Shown: positions 1 to 9,283 of the stretch, in pieces | Layout: the number at the start of each line of letters is the position of its first letter | Position numbering within the stretch: the first letter of the stretch is position 1 | NCBI RefSeq assembly: GCF_900177765.1 | Contig: NZ_FXWI01000002.1 | Coordinates: 186,001 to 250,000 of the forward strand | Direction: 5' to 3' | DNA: 64,000 bases | Source of the DNA: Agreia sp. VKM Ac-1783 | GTDB taxonomy: Bacteria; Actinomycetota; Actinomycetes; Actinomycetales; Microbacteriaceae | Translations under genes and position numbers: made by a program | Notes under the pieces: model-generated | The model's database searches: none | What the model was told of the DNA's origin: nothing | What the model saw: only the letters and a program-made list of their open reading frames with translations

Positions 1-190
1 AGAGCTGCAGCCCCTTGAGCCGGTTCTTCAGCATCCATTCGGGCTCGCTCTTGAGGGCGGAGATGCCCGCGACGACGTCGGCGTCGACCCCGCGTTTCGC
101 GACGGCACCCGCCGCATCGGAGTCGGACCAACCGAATTCGTAAACCCCCAGGTTTTCGAGTTCCGGACGGTCGATTAGTACGTCAGACAT
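1..190 (-). CDS. sufB: Fe-S cluster assembly protein SufB (N-terminal part only)
   Basis: This is the first 63 residues of SufB; the rest lies off the left edge. SufB is the scaffold subunit of the cytosolic SufBCD complex that builds iron-sulfur clusters. The visible stretch has the typical actinobacterial SufB opening: a YEFGWSDSDAAGA segment, then EPEWMLKNRLKGL, which matches the EPDWML..RLKAL of mycobacterial SufB. The ATG at 188-190 is preceded by a GGGAG ribosome site. It is divergent from ctaA across about 300 bases. I did not see a sufR repressor gene in the part shown. Identification is confident despite the truncation. Confidence 0.88.
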   Translation of the reverse strand, partial: MSDVLIDRPELENLGVYEFGWSDSDAAGAVAKRGVDADVVAGISALKSEPEWMLKNRLKGLQL

Positions 191-494
191 GACTTTCTCC
201 CTTCCTCGTTGATCTCAACCCGCGGTCAGCGGCAGGCATTCCAGACCGGGGGTATTTGTGTGATTCGGAACCGATCATCGAAATGATTGCCCGATCACGT
301 TCTCGTGGGGAGAACGCCCGTACTTAGAATGTACTGAGGTCTGGGGGCGTGAGCCCCGCCCAACGCTGGGCGATATGCGCAAAACGCGTTCGAACGCGGA
401 TTTCTACAACTTTCAGATTCTACAGGCAATGCCTGCCAGAAAGTAGATCGCTGACCTTTTCACCGACAAGTCTTGACAAGGAACTCTCCCGCTC
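191..494. promoter_or_regulatory. Divergent sufB/ctaA intergenic region with several palindromes
   Basis: This 304-base gap holds no convincing gene but carries clustered dyads. They are CGTTCTC/GAGAACG (298-316), GGGGC-GTGA-GCCCC (344-357), a perfect 14-base palindrome CGCGTTCGAACGCG (385-398) and CAGGCA-A-TGCCTG (423-435). A TAGAAT hexamer at 325-330 could be a plus-strand -10. No -35 is clear. The dyads could be operators or short hairpins between the divergent genes. No known SufR site could be assigned. Confidence 0.4.
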
Positions 495-1442
495 GTGAAG
501 CGACTCATCGCATTCCTCCCCGTCTCCGTCGGTCGTCCGGTGCGCATCCTGGCGTGGCTCTCGCTCGCCTTCCAGCTGGTGCTCATCGGTACGGGTGGCG
601 CGGTCCGCCTGACAGGCTCGGGTCTCGGATGCCCCACTTGGCCGCGGTGCACCGACTCGTCGTTCGTCTCGACTCCGGAGATGGGCATCCACGGCATCAT
701 CGAGTTCGCGAACCGCATGCTCACCTTCGTGCTGGCTCTGATCGTGATCGCGGTGTTCCTGGCCGTGGTGCGTTACTGGAGGGAGCGCAGGGACCTCTTC
801 GTGCTGACGCTGTTGCAGGGTCTGTCCATTCCGCTGCAGGCCGTCATCGGCGGCATCACGGTGCTCACCGGCCTCAACCCTTTCATCGTCGGGGTGCACT
901 TCGTGATCTCGATCCTGCTCGTCGTCAACGCGACGATCCTCGTCTACCGCGTGTATCGAGGCCCTCGCGGAGCTCGACGCGCCGTTCCCCTGTGGTACCT
1001 GATCGTCGCTCACATCGCGTCGCTGTTCGTCGCCATCACGGTTGTGGTCGGCATTCTGACCACGGGCTCGGGCCCGCATGCGGGCGACGAGAAGACGCCG
1101 CGCAACGGGCTCGACGCCGAACTGCTGCAGCACTTCCACAGCTGGCCCGCCTATGTGCTGGTCGGGCTCACTCTGGTGCTGGTGGTGGCCGCGTGGGTGT
1201 TGAAGCTCGACGTTCGCCGCTGGGTGCTGACACTGCTCGCGGTCGAGGCCGTGCAGGTCGCCGTGGGACTCGCTCAGGCAAGACTCGGCCTGCCGCCGCT
1301 TCTCGTCGGCATCCACATGGTGCTGGCGGGGCTGCTTGTCGCGGCGATGACGACCGTGGTGCTCTCGCTGCGTTCGACGGCGAACGTCCCGGAATCGGTC
1401 GACGACCCGTGGGAGCTCACCTCGGCAGGCCAGCGCTCGTAG
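495..1442 (+). CDS. ctaA: Haem A synthase (COX15/CtaA)
   Basis: CtaA oxidises haem O to haem A in the membrane for aa3-type cytochrome c oxidase. The 315-residue protein has about eight hydrophobic segments, with a GSGLGCPTWPRC motif after helix 1 and a GIHM histidine motif near the C-terminus, as in the COX15/CtaA family. The start is a GTG ten bases after an AAGGAA ribosome site (478-483). It faces ctaB, whose product makes its substrate haem O; the two genes converge with 147 bases between them. A large antisense ORF here is a codon-bias shadow. Confidence 0.93.
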   Translation: MKRLIAFLPVSVGRPVRILAWLSLAFQLVLIGTGGAVRLTGSGLGCPTWPRCTDSSFVSTPEMGIHGIIEFANRMLTFVLALIVIAVFLAVVRYWRERRDLFVLTLLQGLSIPLQAVIGGITVLTGLNPFIVGVHFVISILLVVNATILVYRVYRGPRGARRAVPLWYLIVAHIASLFVAITVVVGILTTGSGPHAGDEKTPRNGLDAELLQHFHSWPAYVLVGLTLVLVVAAWVLKLDVRRWVLTLLAVEAVQVAVGLAQARLGLPPLLVGIHMVLAGLLVAAMTTVVLSLRSTANVPESVDDPWELTSAGQRS

Positions 1443-1460
1443 CTCGCCGATCCGCCGTCG

Positions 1461-1548
1461 CTGGTCCAGTAGGCCGCCCGCGGCCGTATCGAGACCACCG
1501 GCGGTGACGTCGATACGCCGCTCGTTCCTCGTGGCTACTCAATCACCG
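1461..1548. repeat. Imperfect palindromic intergenic repeat between ctaA and ctaB
   Basis: An 88-base stretch is its own imperfect reverse complement. The left arm contains CCAGTAG...CCGTATCGAGACCACCG, and the right arm read backwards gives GAGTAGCC...GCGTATCGACGTCACCG, meeting at about position 1501. The GTATCGA core and the GAGTAG-type ends resemble short palindromic elements scattered between convergent genes in Microbacteriaceae genomes; that comparison is from memory. It may be a mobile palindromic unit also serving as a two-way terminator. Only one copy is in this window. Confidence 0.6.
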
Positions 1549-1589
1549 CGTAGCTCACGGCTGGCGCCGTCTACTCGGGAGGGAGACGC

Positions 1590-2510
1590 CTAGAACGGCA
1601 GCAGCGGGTCGATCGCCACCGCGAGGAAGACCAGCGTGAGGTAACTGATCGACGCGTGGAAGACGCGCATCGGCTTGACCTCGTGCCCGTGGATGGCACG
1701 GTTGTAGAGGCGGTGCGTCTCGTAGATGAACCAGACGCCCGAAGCGAGAGCGACGACGCTGTAGACGATGCCCATCGGTGCCACCGGAATCAGGAGCAGC
1801 GAACAGGCCACCGTGGCCCACGCGTAGAGGATCGTCTGGAGTCCGACGACCGCGCGACCGCGTACGACGGCGAGCATCGGCACGTTCGCGGCCTTGTACT
1901 CGTCGCGGTATTTCATCGACAGAGGCCAGTAGTGCGGGGGCGTCCACAGGAAGATGACGCCGAAGAGGATGAACGGGGTCCAGCTGAGCGAGTTCGTCAC
2001 GGCTGCCCATCCGATGAGCACCGGCATGCAGCCGGCGATGCCGCCCCAGACGATGTTCTGCGACGTACGGCGCTTGAGCCACACCGTATAGAGGAAGACG
2101 TAGAGCAGGATCGCGATCAGAGACAGCGCCGCGGCGAGAAGGTTGGCGAAGACGGCGAGCCAGACGATGGATGCGACGCCGATGACCCACGCGAACACGA
2201 GGGCTTCGCGGTCGGTCAGCTCGCCGGTGACGAGCGGGCGACCCTGGGTGCGCTTCATCACGCGGTCGATGTCGCGGTCGATGTAGCAGTTGAAAGCTCC
2301 GGCGCTCCCGGCGCTCAGGGCACCGCCGACCAGAGTGGCGACCACGAGCCAGAGGTTCGGAATGCCGTTCTGCGCAAGGATCATGACCGGCGCGGTCGTC
2401 ACGAGGAGCAGCTCGATGACCCGAGGCTTCGTCAGTGCGACGTAGGCCTTGGCTTTCGCCGACAGGCTGATCTGCCGCTTTTCTGTGCGGCCCTCTACAG
2501 CGACGTTCAT
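1590..2510 (-). CDS. ctaB: Protohaem IX farnesyltransferase (haem O synthase)
   Basis: This UbiA-superfamily membrane prenyltransferase adds a farnesyl group to haem B, giving haem O for CtaA. The 306-residue protein has about nine membrane segments. The first Asp-rich motif, [20 protein letters not shown], lies near residue 74; it binds Mg-diphosphate and is diagnostic for CtaB. The start ATG is preceded by GAGGAG. A 50-base leader contains a GC-rich hairpin (GCCCCGCGCGGGGC). The gene is divergent from the UPF0303 gene. Confidence 0.95.
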   Translation of the reverse strand: MNVAVEGRTEKRQISLSAKAKAYVALTKPRVIELLLVTTAPVMILAQNGIPNLWLVVATLVGGALSAGSAGAFNCYIDRDIDRVMKRTQGRPLVTGELTDREALVFAWVIGVASIVWLAVFANLLAAALSLIAILLYVFLYTVWLKRRTSQNIVWGGIAGCMPVLIGWAAVTNSLSWTPFILFGVIFLWTPPHYWPLSMKYRDEYKAANVPMLAVVRGRAVVGLQTILYAWATVACSLLLIPVAPMGIVYSVVALASGVWFIYETHRLYNRAIHGHEVKPMRVFHASISYLTLVFLAVAIDPLLPF

Positions 2511-2562
2511 TGCTCCTCAGACTGTTGCCGGGCCCCGCGCGGGGCGCGCGCGATCCCGAACC

Positions 2563-2568
2563 AGTCTA
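2563..2568 (-). promoter_or_regulatory. Probable -10 element of ctaB
   Basis: On the minus strand this reads TAGACT, 52 bases upstream of the ctaB ATG, leaving room for a normal leader with a ribosome site. No good -35 was found at 16-18 bases. TANNNT without a clear -35 is common in actinobacteria. Confidence 0.4.
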
Positions 2569-2605
2569 GGCGATCGGTACTCGTCGCTCGCCCGGAGCGG
2601 ATACC

Positions 2606-3127
2606 GTGACTGTCATGACAGCACGCGAGCCCGCAACTCCGGAGGAATTCGCGGCCCTTGCCGCGCGCATCGAAGACGAGATCACCCAGCTGCAGGTCGA
2701 TGCCTTCGGGCCTGCGGATGCTCTGCGACTTGGGTTGATCCTGGTGCGCAGAGGTACTGAAGGCGCCCTCCCAATCGCCATCGACATCCGCCGGGGCGAG
2801 CACATTCTCTTCCACGCTGCGCTGGAGGGCGCCCAGGCCGACAACGACGTGTGGATCGCCCGAAAGGCGCGGTCCGTCGAGCGCTACGGCATCCCGTCCC
2901 TCCTGCTCGGCACACGCCCGAAGATCGCCGGCAAACGCATCGAGAACGAGGGCTGGTTCGATCAGATGTCCTACGCGGCGCACGGGGGCGGGTTCCCTGT
3001 CTCGGTGAAGGGCGTCGGGATGGTGGCCGTCGTGACGGTCTCGGGACTCCCCCAGATCGACGATCACGACCTCGTTGTTGCAGCGTTACGCGAGTTTGTC
3101 GAGGGGGGAGGCACGCTGAGCGCGTGA
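2606..3127 (+). CDS. UPF0303 / haem-degrading-domain protein
   Basis: This is a 173-residue soluble protein of the UPF0303 family (yeast YBR137W-like, related to the GlcG/HbpS haem-binding fold). Recognisable parts are the NDVWIARKARSVERYG segment, which is highly conserved in the family, and a C-terminal HGGGFPV...GVGMVAVVTVSGLPQ..DH segment typical of GlcG/HbpS proteins. The biochemical role is not established. Two starts are possible: GTG at 2606 with GGAG nine bases upstream, or ATG at 2615 with a TACCGT hexamer seven bases upstream (leaderless style). It is divergent from ctaB, so a haem link is plausible but inferred. Confidence 0.82.
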   Translation: MTVMTAREPATPEEFAALAARIEDEITQLQVDAFGPADALRLGLILVRRGTEGALPIAIDIRRGEHILFHAALEGAQADNDVWIARKARSVERYGIPSLLLGTRPKIAGKRIENEGWFDQMSYAAHGGGFPVSVKGVGMVAVVTVSGLPQIDDHDLVVAALREFVEGGGTLSA

Positions 3128-3132
3128 TTCCC

Positions 3133-3138
3133 TATACT
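3133..3138 (+). promoter_or_regulatory. Probable -10 element of the tkt operon
   Basis: TATACT lies just after the UPF0303 stop codon and about 195 bases before the tkt start. It is close to the TATAAT consensus. No -35 hexamer is evident at the right distance. Confidence 0.45.
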
Positions 3139-3332
3139 TGTACCGGCGACACAGCAGTCGGTGTTTCCTGCGTGTCTTTCTAGCGGAGAAGCCATGTCCA
3201 CAGTGCCGAAGACGTACCGTGCACTGGTTGTCATTCGCCGGTCTCTCACGCGGTTCTCCCTGCTGCCGATGGCAACACGGCGCCTGACGGGCAAATCTGC
3301 CCGGTCTGCAACTAAGAAGGGGCTTATTCCTC
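3139..3332 (+). promoter_or_regulatory. Long structured leader of tkt with a possible small ORF
   Basis: This untranslated stretch is unusually long for the window. GGAGAA (3185-3190) can pair with TTCTCC (3254-3259), enclosing CAGTGC (3201-3206) paired with GCACTG (3221-3226). A further hairpin, GAC-GGGCA/TGCCCGGTC (3286-3306), ends ten bases before the GAAGGGG ribosome site of tkt. An ATG at 3194 behind the GGAGAA opens a 55-codon frame that ends at 3361, overlapping the tkt start by 29 bases. Its composition is weakly gene-like. A regulatory leader is inferred, not shown. Confidence 0.35.
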
Positions 3333-5426
3333 GTGGCATCATTCCAATGGACTCCCATTGACGACCAGGCCGTATCCACGGCGAAAGTTCTTGCGGCTGA
3401 CGCCGTCGAGAAGGTAGGAAACGGGCATCCGGGAACGGCCATCAGCCTTGCCCCCGCCGCGTACCTCCTTTTCCAGAAGGTCATGCGACGCGACCCGAGT
3501 GACAACGAATGGATCGGTCGCGACCGCTTCATCCTGTCGGTCGGTCACAGCTCGCTGACGCAGTACATCCAGTTGTACCTCGGTGGCTACGGCCTCGAAC
3601 TCGACGACCTCAAGGCGCTCCGCACCTGGGGTTCGCTCACGCCCGGCCACCCCGAGTACGGCCACACCGACGGAGTCGAGATCACGACCGGCCCGCTCGG
3701 ACAGGGTCTGTCCTCCGCCGTCGGCTTCGCCTACGCGTCGCGCTTCGAGCGCGGTCTGTTCGACCCCGAGGCCGAGGCGGGCACGAGCCCCTTCGATCAC
3801 TTCATCTACACCATCGCCGGAGATGGCGACCTGCAGGAGGGTGTCACGAGCGAGGCATCGTCGCTCGCCGGACACCAGCAGCTCGGCAACCTCATCGCGA
3901 TCTACGACAGCAACCAGATCTCGATCGAAGACGACACGAATATCGCCTTCACCGAAGACGTGCGTGCTCGCTACGAGGCGTACCACTGGCACGTGCAGGT
4001 TGTCGACTGGAAGAAGACGGGCGAGTACGTCGAAGACGTCGAGGCCCTGTTCACCGCCATCGAGGCCGCGAAGGCCGAGACGAGCAAGCCGTCGCTCATC
4101 ATCCTCAAGACCATCATCGGATGGCCGTCGCCGAAGAAGCAGAACACCGGCAAGATCCACGGATCCGCCCTGGGCGCCGACGAGCTGAAGGGCCTCAAGG
4201 AGGTTCTCGGCTTCGACCCCGAGCAGAGCTTCGAGGTCTCCGACGAGGTCATCGCTCACACCCGTAGCGCCGTCACCCGCGGCCAGGCCGAGCACGCCGA
4301 GTGGAACGACGCGTTCGACGCGTGGGCCGCCGCCAACCCCGAGAAGAAGGTCCTCCTCGACCGCGTTCTCTCTGGCGACGTACCCGAAGGTCTCGAAGAG
4401 GCCCTGCCGGTCTTCGAGGCGGGCAAGGCCGTCTCGACCCGCGCAGCATCCGGCAAGGTCATCAACGCGATCGCGCCGATCATGCCCGAGTTCTGGGGCG
4501 GCTCCGCCGACCTCGCCGAGTCGAACAACACGACCATCGAGTCCGGAGCATCGTTCATCCCCGCTGAGCACTCGACGCACGAGTGGACGGGAAACCCCTA
4601 CGGTCGCGTGCTGCACTTCGGTATCCGCGAGCACGCCATGGGCGCGATCCTCAACGGAATCGTGTTGCACGGCAACACGCGCCCCTTCGGCGGAACGTTC
4701 CTCATTTTCAGTGACTACATGCGTCCGGCCGTCCGACTCGCCGCCCTCATGAAGTCCCCCGCCATCTACGTGTGGACCCACGACTCCGTCGCACTCGGAG
4801 AAGACGGACCGACCCACCAGCCCATCGAGCAGCTCTCGACGCTCCGCGCCATTCCGGGCCTCGACATCGTGCGTCCCGGTGACGCCAACGAGGTCGCCTA
4901 CGCCTGGAAGACGATCCTCGAGCGTCGCAACGGACCCGCGGGAATCGCGCTGACACGCCAGAACATCCCCGTGTTCGAGCGTGGCGACGGCGACGCGACC
5001 GGCGAGACCTTCGCGTCGGCGAAGAACGTCGCCAAGGGTGCATACGTGCTGGCCGAGGCGCCGAACGGCACGCCCGACGTGATCTTCATCGCGACCGGCT
5101 CCGAGGTTCAGATCGCCGTCGAGGCACGCGAGCTCCTCAAGAACGAGGGCATCAACGCTCGCGTCGTGTCGGCACCGAGCCTCGAGTGGTTCGAGGAGCA
5201 GAGCGCGGAGTACCGCGAGTCTGTCCTTCCGGCAGCTGTCAAGGCCCGCGTCTCGATCGAGGCCGGCCTCGACCTGACCTGGCGCTCCTACGTCGGAGAC
5301 CACGGTAAGAGCGTCTCCATCGAGCACTTCGGAGCCTCCGCCGACTACCAGACGCTGTTCCGCGAGTTCGGCATCACCACCGAGCACGCCATCGAGGCCG
5401 CCAAGCTCTCGATCTCGTCGCTCTAG
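3333..5426 (+). CDS. tkt: Transketolase
   Basis: This thiamine-diphosphate enzyme of the non-oxidative pentose phosphate pathway moves two-carbon units between sugar phosphates. The 697 residues are full length. Family features include [12 protein letters not shown] near the N-terminus, the ThDP/Mg motif GDGDLQEG...[10 protein letters not shown] and the pyrimidine-domain GIREHAMG and GEDGPTHQP segments with active-site histidines. The start is GTG at 3333, ten bases after GAAGGGG. It heads the plus-strand operon tkt-tal-zwf-opcA-pgl. Confidence 0.97.
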   Translation: MASFQWTPIDDQAVSTAKVLAADAVEKVGNGHPGTAISLAPAAYLLFQKVMRRDPSDNEWIGRDRFILSVGHSSLTQYIQLYLGGYGLELDDLKALRTWGSLTPGHPEYGHTDGVEITTGPLGQGLSSAVGFAYASRFERGLFDPEAEAGTSPFDHFIYTIAGDGDLQEGVTSEASSLAGHQQLGNLIAIYDSNQISIEDDTNIAFTEDVRARYEAYHWHVQVVDWKKTGEYVEDVEALFTAIEAAKAETSKPSLIILKTIIGWPSPKKQNTGKIHGSALGADELKGLKEVLGFDPEQSFEVSDEVIAHTRSAVTRGQAEHAEWNDAFDAWAAANPEKKVLLDRVLSGDVPEGLEEALPVFEAGKAVSTRAASGKVINAIAPIMPEFWGGSADLAESNNTTIESGASFIPAEHSTHEWTGNPYGRVLHFGIREHAMGAILNGIVLHGNTRPFGGTFLIFSDYMRPAVRLAALMKSPAIYVWTHDSVALGEDGPTHQPIEQLSTLRAIPGLDIVRPGDANEVAYAWKTILERRNGPAGIALTRQNIPVFERGDGDATGETFASAKNVAKGAYVLAEAPNGTPDVIFIATGSEVQIAVEARELLKNEGINARVVSAPSLEWFEEQSAEYRESVLPAAVKARVSIEAGLDLTWRSYVGDHGKSVSIEHFGASADYQTLFREFGITTEHAIEAAKLSISSL

Positions 5427-5454
5427 ACCACACGAATCTTCAAGGAGTACGTAC

Positions 5455-6567
5455 ATGACCGATACAACCCCCACCGCTCAGCTCTCCGCAGCAGGCGTCA
5501 GCATCTGGCTCGACGACCTGTCGCGTGAGCGCATCACGTCCGGCGGACTCGAGAAGCTGATCGCCGAGAAGAACGTCGTCGGCGTCACGACGAACCCCTC
5601 GATCTTCGCCGCCGCCCTCACCAACGGTGAGTCGTATGCGGCGCAGGTCGCCGAGCTCGCCAAGGCTGGCAAGAACGTCACCGAGGCCGTCTTCGAGATC
5701 ACCACTCAGGACGTCGCGAATGGCTGCGACATCTTCCGCCCCATCTACGACGCCACCAACGGCTTCGACGGCCGCGTCTCGATCGAGGTCGAGCCGGGTC
5801 TCGCGAACGACGCTGCAGGAACGACGAAGCAGGCCAAGGAACTCTTCGAGAAGGTCGCGAAAGAGAACGTCCTGATCAAGATCCCTGCAACGATCGCGGG
5901 TCTCGAAGCCATCACCGAGACCATCGCGGCCGGAATCAGCGTCAACGTGACACTGATCTTCAGCCTCGCTCGCTACCGCGACGTCATCAACGCCTACCTG
6001 ACGGGCCTCGAGCGCGCCAAGGCAGCCGGCATCGACCTGTCGAAGATCCACAGTGTCGCGTCGTTCTTCGTGTCGCGAGTCGACACCGAGATCGACAAGC
6101 GCCTCGTCGCGATCGGAACCGACGAGGCTCTGGCGCTCAAGAGCAAGGCGGGCGTCGCAAACGCTCAGCTTGCCTACGAGGTCTACGAGCAGGCGTTCTC
6201 GACGGAGCGCGCCGCAGGGCTTCTTGCCGCGGGAGCCAACAAGCAGCGCCCGCTGTGGGCATCCACCGGCGTCAAGGACCCGGCTGTGCCCGACACGACC
6301 TACGTCACCGAGCTCGTGGCACCCGAGGTCGTCAACACGATGCCCGAGAAGACCCTCGACGCCACATTCGATCACGGCGTGATCACCGGCGACACCATCA
6401 CCGGCTCGTACGCTGCGGCCAACAAGATCCTCGATGAAATCGCGGCTCAGGGCATCTCGTACGCCGAGGTCACCGAACTGCTCGAGACCGAGGGTGTCGA
6501 CAAGTTCATCGTCTCGTGGAACGAACTCCTCGAGACGGTCACGACGGCGCTCGAGTCCTCGAAGTGA
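5455..6567 (+). CDS. tal: Transaldolase
   Basis: Transaldolase transfers a dihydroxyacetone unit between sedoheptulose-7-P and glyceraldehyde-3-P. The 370-residue length is that of the longer actinobacterial/cyanobacterial type. The Schiff-base lysine is in NVLIKIPAT, followed by [13 protein letters not shown]; the N-terminus has GVTTNPSIF. It lies 28 bases after tkt with an AAGGAG site. Confidence 0.96.
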   Translation: MTDTTPTAQLSAAGVSIWLDDLSRERITSGGLEKLIAEKNVVGVTTNPSIFAAALTNGESYAAQVAELAKAGKNVTEAVFEITTQDVANGCDIFRPIYDATNGFDGRVSIEVEPGLANDAAGTTKQAKELFEKVAKENVLIKIPATIAGLEAITETIAAGISVNVTLIFSLARYRDVINAYLTGLERAKAAGIDLSKIHSVASFFVSRVDTEIDKRLVAIGTDEALALKSKAGVANAQLAYEVYEQAFSTERAAGLLAAGANKQRPLWASTGVKDPAVPDTTYVTELVAPEVVNTMPEKTLDATFDHGVITGDTITGSYAAANKILDEIAAQGISYAEVTELLETEGVDKFIVSWNELLETVTTALESSK

Positions 6568-6571
6568 GTGT

Positions 6572-6621
6572 CCGGATCGACCTTTCCGGCCCGGTCGTTC
6601 GCGCCGGGAAGGTCGATCCGG
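6572..6621 (+). terminator. Strong hairpin between tal and zwf
   Basis: Two 19-base arms (6572-6590 and 6603-6621) pair along their whole length with only one G-T pair, around a 12-base loop, four bases after the tal stop. There is no run of T after it, only a CTTCGTCT stretch. It may be an attenuator or mRNA-processing/stability hairpin rather than a full stop, since zwf continues in the same direction 131 bases on. Confidence 0.55.
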
Positions 6622-6752
6622 CCTTCGTCTCCCCAAGACCCGGGCGAGATTCTCATGAGCGGCTCGTCCGACGGGCCGCACCTACCCACCTTGTTCTCCG
6701 CGCTTCCTAGCGCCGCAGTAACCCGTCGACCCAGAAGGTCTCAAGGAGTTTC

Positions 6753-8294
6753 ATGCCACCGGTAGAAATCACTCCGGAATACAACCCGCTCAGAATCCCT
6801 TCGGATCGGCGGCTCAATCGCATCGCCGGCCCGAGCGGCCTCGTCATCTTCGGCGTGACAGGCGACCTGTCCCGCAAGAAGCTGATGCCCGCGGTGTACG
6901 ACCTCGCAAACCGCGGTCTGCTGCCTCCGGGCTTCTCGCTCATCGGGTTCGCTCGTCGCGACTGGGAGGACCAGGACTTCGAGCGGGTCGTTCACGACGC
7001 CGTCAAGGAGTACGCCCGCACCCCGTTCGATGAGGACGTGTGGCGTCAGCTCTCCGAGGGAATCCGATTCGTCTCGGGAGAGTTCAGCGACGACGAGGCA
7101 TTCGACCACCTCAAGGAGACCATCGACGCGCTCGATGCCGAGCGAGGAACCATGGGCAACTATGCGTTCTACCTGTCGGTGCCGCCGAAGGCGTTCCCGC
7201 TCGTCACCGAGCAGCTGCGCCGTTCGGGGCTCGCGCATCCGGAAGACGGCCAGTGGCGCCGTGTCGTCATCGAGAAGCCCTTCGGCAGCGACCTGAAGAC
7301 AGCTCGCGAACTCAACGATGTCGTGGAGTCGGTCTTCGCGCCCGATTCGGTCTTCCGAATCGATCACTACCTCGGCAAGGAGACCGTCCAGAACATCCTG
7401 GCGCTCCGGTTCGCCAACCAGCTATACGAGCCCATCTGGAACTCGAACTACGTCGACCATGTGCAGATCACCATGGCCGAAGACATCGGAGTGGGCGGAC
7501 GAGCCGGCTACTACGACGGCATCGGCGCAGCCCGCGACGTCATCCAGAACCACCTGCTGCAGCTCCTCGCTCTCACGGCGATGGAAGAGCCCATCTCGTT
7601 CAACGCCGCTGACCTGCGCGCCGAGAAAGAGAAGGTGCTCGCCGCCATCCGGCTGCCGAAGGATCTGGCCAAGCACACCGCACGCGGTCAGTACGCAGGC
7701 GGATGGCAGGGCGGAGAAAAGGTCACCGGGTTCCTCGAGGAAGACGGCATGAACCCCGAATCCCTCACCGAGACCTACGCGGCCATGAGGCTCGACATCG
7801 GCACCCGCCGCTGGTCGGGTGTTCCGTTCTACCTGCGTGCGGGCAAGCGGCTCGGCCGACGCGTGACCGAGATCGCGGTCGTCTTCAAGAGGGCACCGCA
7901 GTATCTGTTCGCCGACAGCCAGACCTCGGCCCTGGGCCAGAACGCCCTCGTCATCAGGGTCCAGCCCGACGAGGGCGTGACGATCCGATTCGGATCGAAG
8001 GTTCCCGGCGCCGGCATGCAGGTGCGCGACGTGACGATGGACTTCGGCTACGGCCACGCCTTCACCGAGGCGAGCCCCGAGGCCTACGAGCGTCTCATTC
8101 TCGACGTGCTCCTCGGAGACCCGCCGCTGTTCCCCCGCCAGGAGGAGGTCGAACTCTCCTGGAAGATCCTCGACCCCATCGAGGAGTTCTGGACCACCCA
8201 GGGACAGCCCGATCAGTATCGCCCCGGAACCTGGGGCCCCGACTCCGCAGACGAGATGCTCGCCCGCGACGGAAGAACCTGGAGGCGACCATGA
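6753..8294 (+). CDS. zwf: Glucose-6-phosphate 1-dehydrogenase
   Basis: Zwf oxidises glucose-6-phosphate to 6-phosphogluconolactone with NADP, entering the oxidative pentose phosphate pathway. The 513 residues include GVTGDLSRKKLMPA (nucleotide-binding), the catalytic RIDHYLGKE motif, and the YYDGIGAARDVIQNHLLQ segment typical of the family. An AAGGAG site precedes the ATG. The last codons overlap opcA by four bases (ATGA), so the two are co-translated. Confidence 0.97.
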   Translation: MPPVEITPEYNPLRIPSDRRLNRIAGPSGLVIFGVTGDLSRKKLMPAVYDLANRGLLPPGFSLIGFARRDWEDQDFERVVHDAVKEYARTPFDEDVWRQLSEGIRFVSGEFSDDEAFDHLKETIDALDAERGTMGNYAFYLSVPPKAFPLVTEQLRRSGLAHPEDGQWRRVVIEKPFGSDLKTARELNDVVESVFAPDSVFRIDHYLGKETVQNILALRFANQLYEPIWNSNYVDHVQITMAEDIGVGGRAGYYDGIGAARDVIQNHLLQLLALTAMEEPISFNAADLRAEKEKVLAAIRLPKDLAKHTARGQYAGGWQGGEKVTGFLEEDGMNPESLTETYAAMRLDIGTRRWSGVPFYLRAGKRLGRRVTEIAVVFKRAPQYLFADSQTSALGQNALVIRVQPDEGVTIRFGSKVPGAGMQVRDVTMDFGYGHAFTEASPEAYERLILDVLLGDPPLFPRQEEVELSWKILDPIEEFWTTQGQPDQYRPGTWGPDSADEMLARDGRTWRRP

Positions 8295-9280
8295 TCGTCG
8301 ATCTGCCCGATACCAATACAAGCAAGGTCTCGAAGGCCCTCGTCAAGATTCGCGAGGAGGGCGGCGCTGTCGCCCTCGGCCGCGTTCTGACGCTCGTCAT
8401 CCGCACGGCGCTCGGCCAAGAAGAAGACGCGATCGAGGCGGCCAACGACGCGTCGCGAGAGCACCCCATGCGCGTGATCGTGGTGTCGACCGACGCCGAT
8501 GACGGAGTCAAGTCGGGTCGCGGCGCACGACTGGATGCGCAGATCCGCGTGGGCGGCGACGCCGGCGCGAGCGAGGTCATCCTGCTGAAGGCCTACGGTG
8601 CCGCGTCGAGTGACGAGGAGGGCCTAGTCACGGGTCTGCTCCTGCCCGATGCCCCCGTGGTCGTGTGGTGGCCGGGCGACGCGCCTGAGTCCCCATCGAC
8701 ATCCGACCTGGGCCGCATCGCACAGCGCCGCATCACGGACTCGTCGAACAGCTCCAACCCCAACGAGACCCTCCGCACGCTGTCGAGCAACTACTCCCCC
8801 GGAGACACGGATTTCGCGTGGACCCGGCTGACACTGTGGCGTGCACAGCTCGCCGCAGTTCTCGACCAGCCGCCCTTCGAGCCCGTCACGGCCATCGAGG
8901 TCTCCGGCGCGTCGGATTCCCCGTCGACCCTGCTGCTCGCAGCGTGGCTGCGTCATCAGCTCCAGGTTCCCGTCGACTACGGAATCTCCTCACGCGCGAA
9001 CGGATCCAGCGGAATCCACGGAGTGAAGCTCTCGCGCTCGTCCGGCGTCATCGAACTCGAGCGTTCGGTTCCCAACGTGGCCACCCTGGTTCAGCCCAAC
9101 CAGCCGCTGCACGACCTGGCGCTCCCCCGTCGGTCGCTCCGCGACTGCCTCGCCGAGGAACTGCGCCGTCTCGACCCCGACGATCTCTACGGTGAGGTGC
9201 TCACCCGGGGCGTTCTCGAGCTCGGCGAGCCGGACTCCGACGCGTCGGCGGATGCAGCCACGACAGCGGAAGTGCGTTAG
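8291..9280 (+). CDS. opcA: Glucose-6-phosphate dehydrogenase assembly protein OpcA
   Basis: OpcA is the allosteric partner needed for active Zwf in cyanobacteria and actinobacteria. The 329-residue protein shows the family start MIVDLPDT, REHPMRVIVV in the middle, and the conserved PDAPVVVWWPGDAP segment. The start at 8291 overlaps the zwf stop (ATGA), which settles it against longer in-frame readings that begin inside zwf. Confidence 0.94.
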   Translation: MIVDLPDTNTSKVSKALVKIREEGGAVALGRVLTLVIRTALGQEEDAIEAANDASREHPMRVIVVSTDADDGVKSGRGARLDAQIRVGGDAGASEVILLKAYGAASSDEEGLVTGLLLPDAPVVVWWPGDAPESPSTSDLGRIAQRRITDSSNSSNPNETLRTLSSNYSPGDTDFAWTRLTLWRAQLAAVLDQPPFEPVTAIEVSGASDSPSTLLLAAWLRHQLQVPVDYGISSRANGSSGIHGVKLSRSSGVIELERSVPNVATLVQPNQPLHDLALPRRSLRDCLAEELRRLDPDDLYGEVLTRGVLELGEPDSDASADAATTAEVR

Positions 9281-9283
9281 GCG

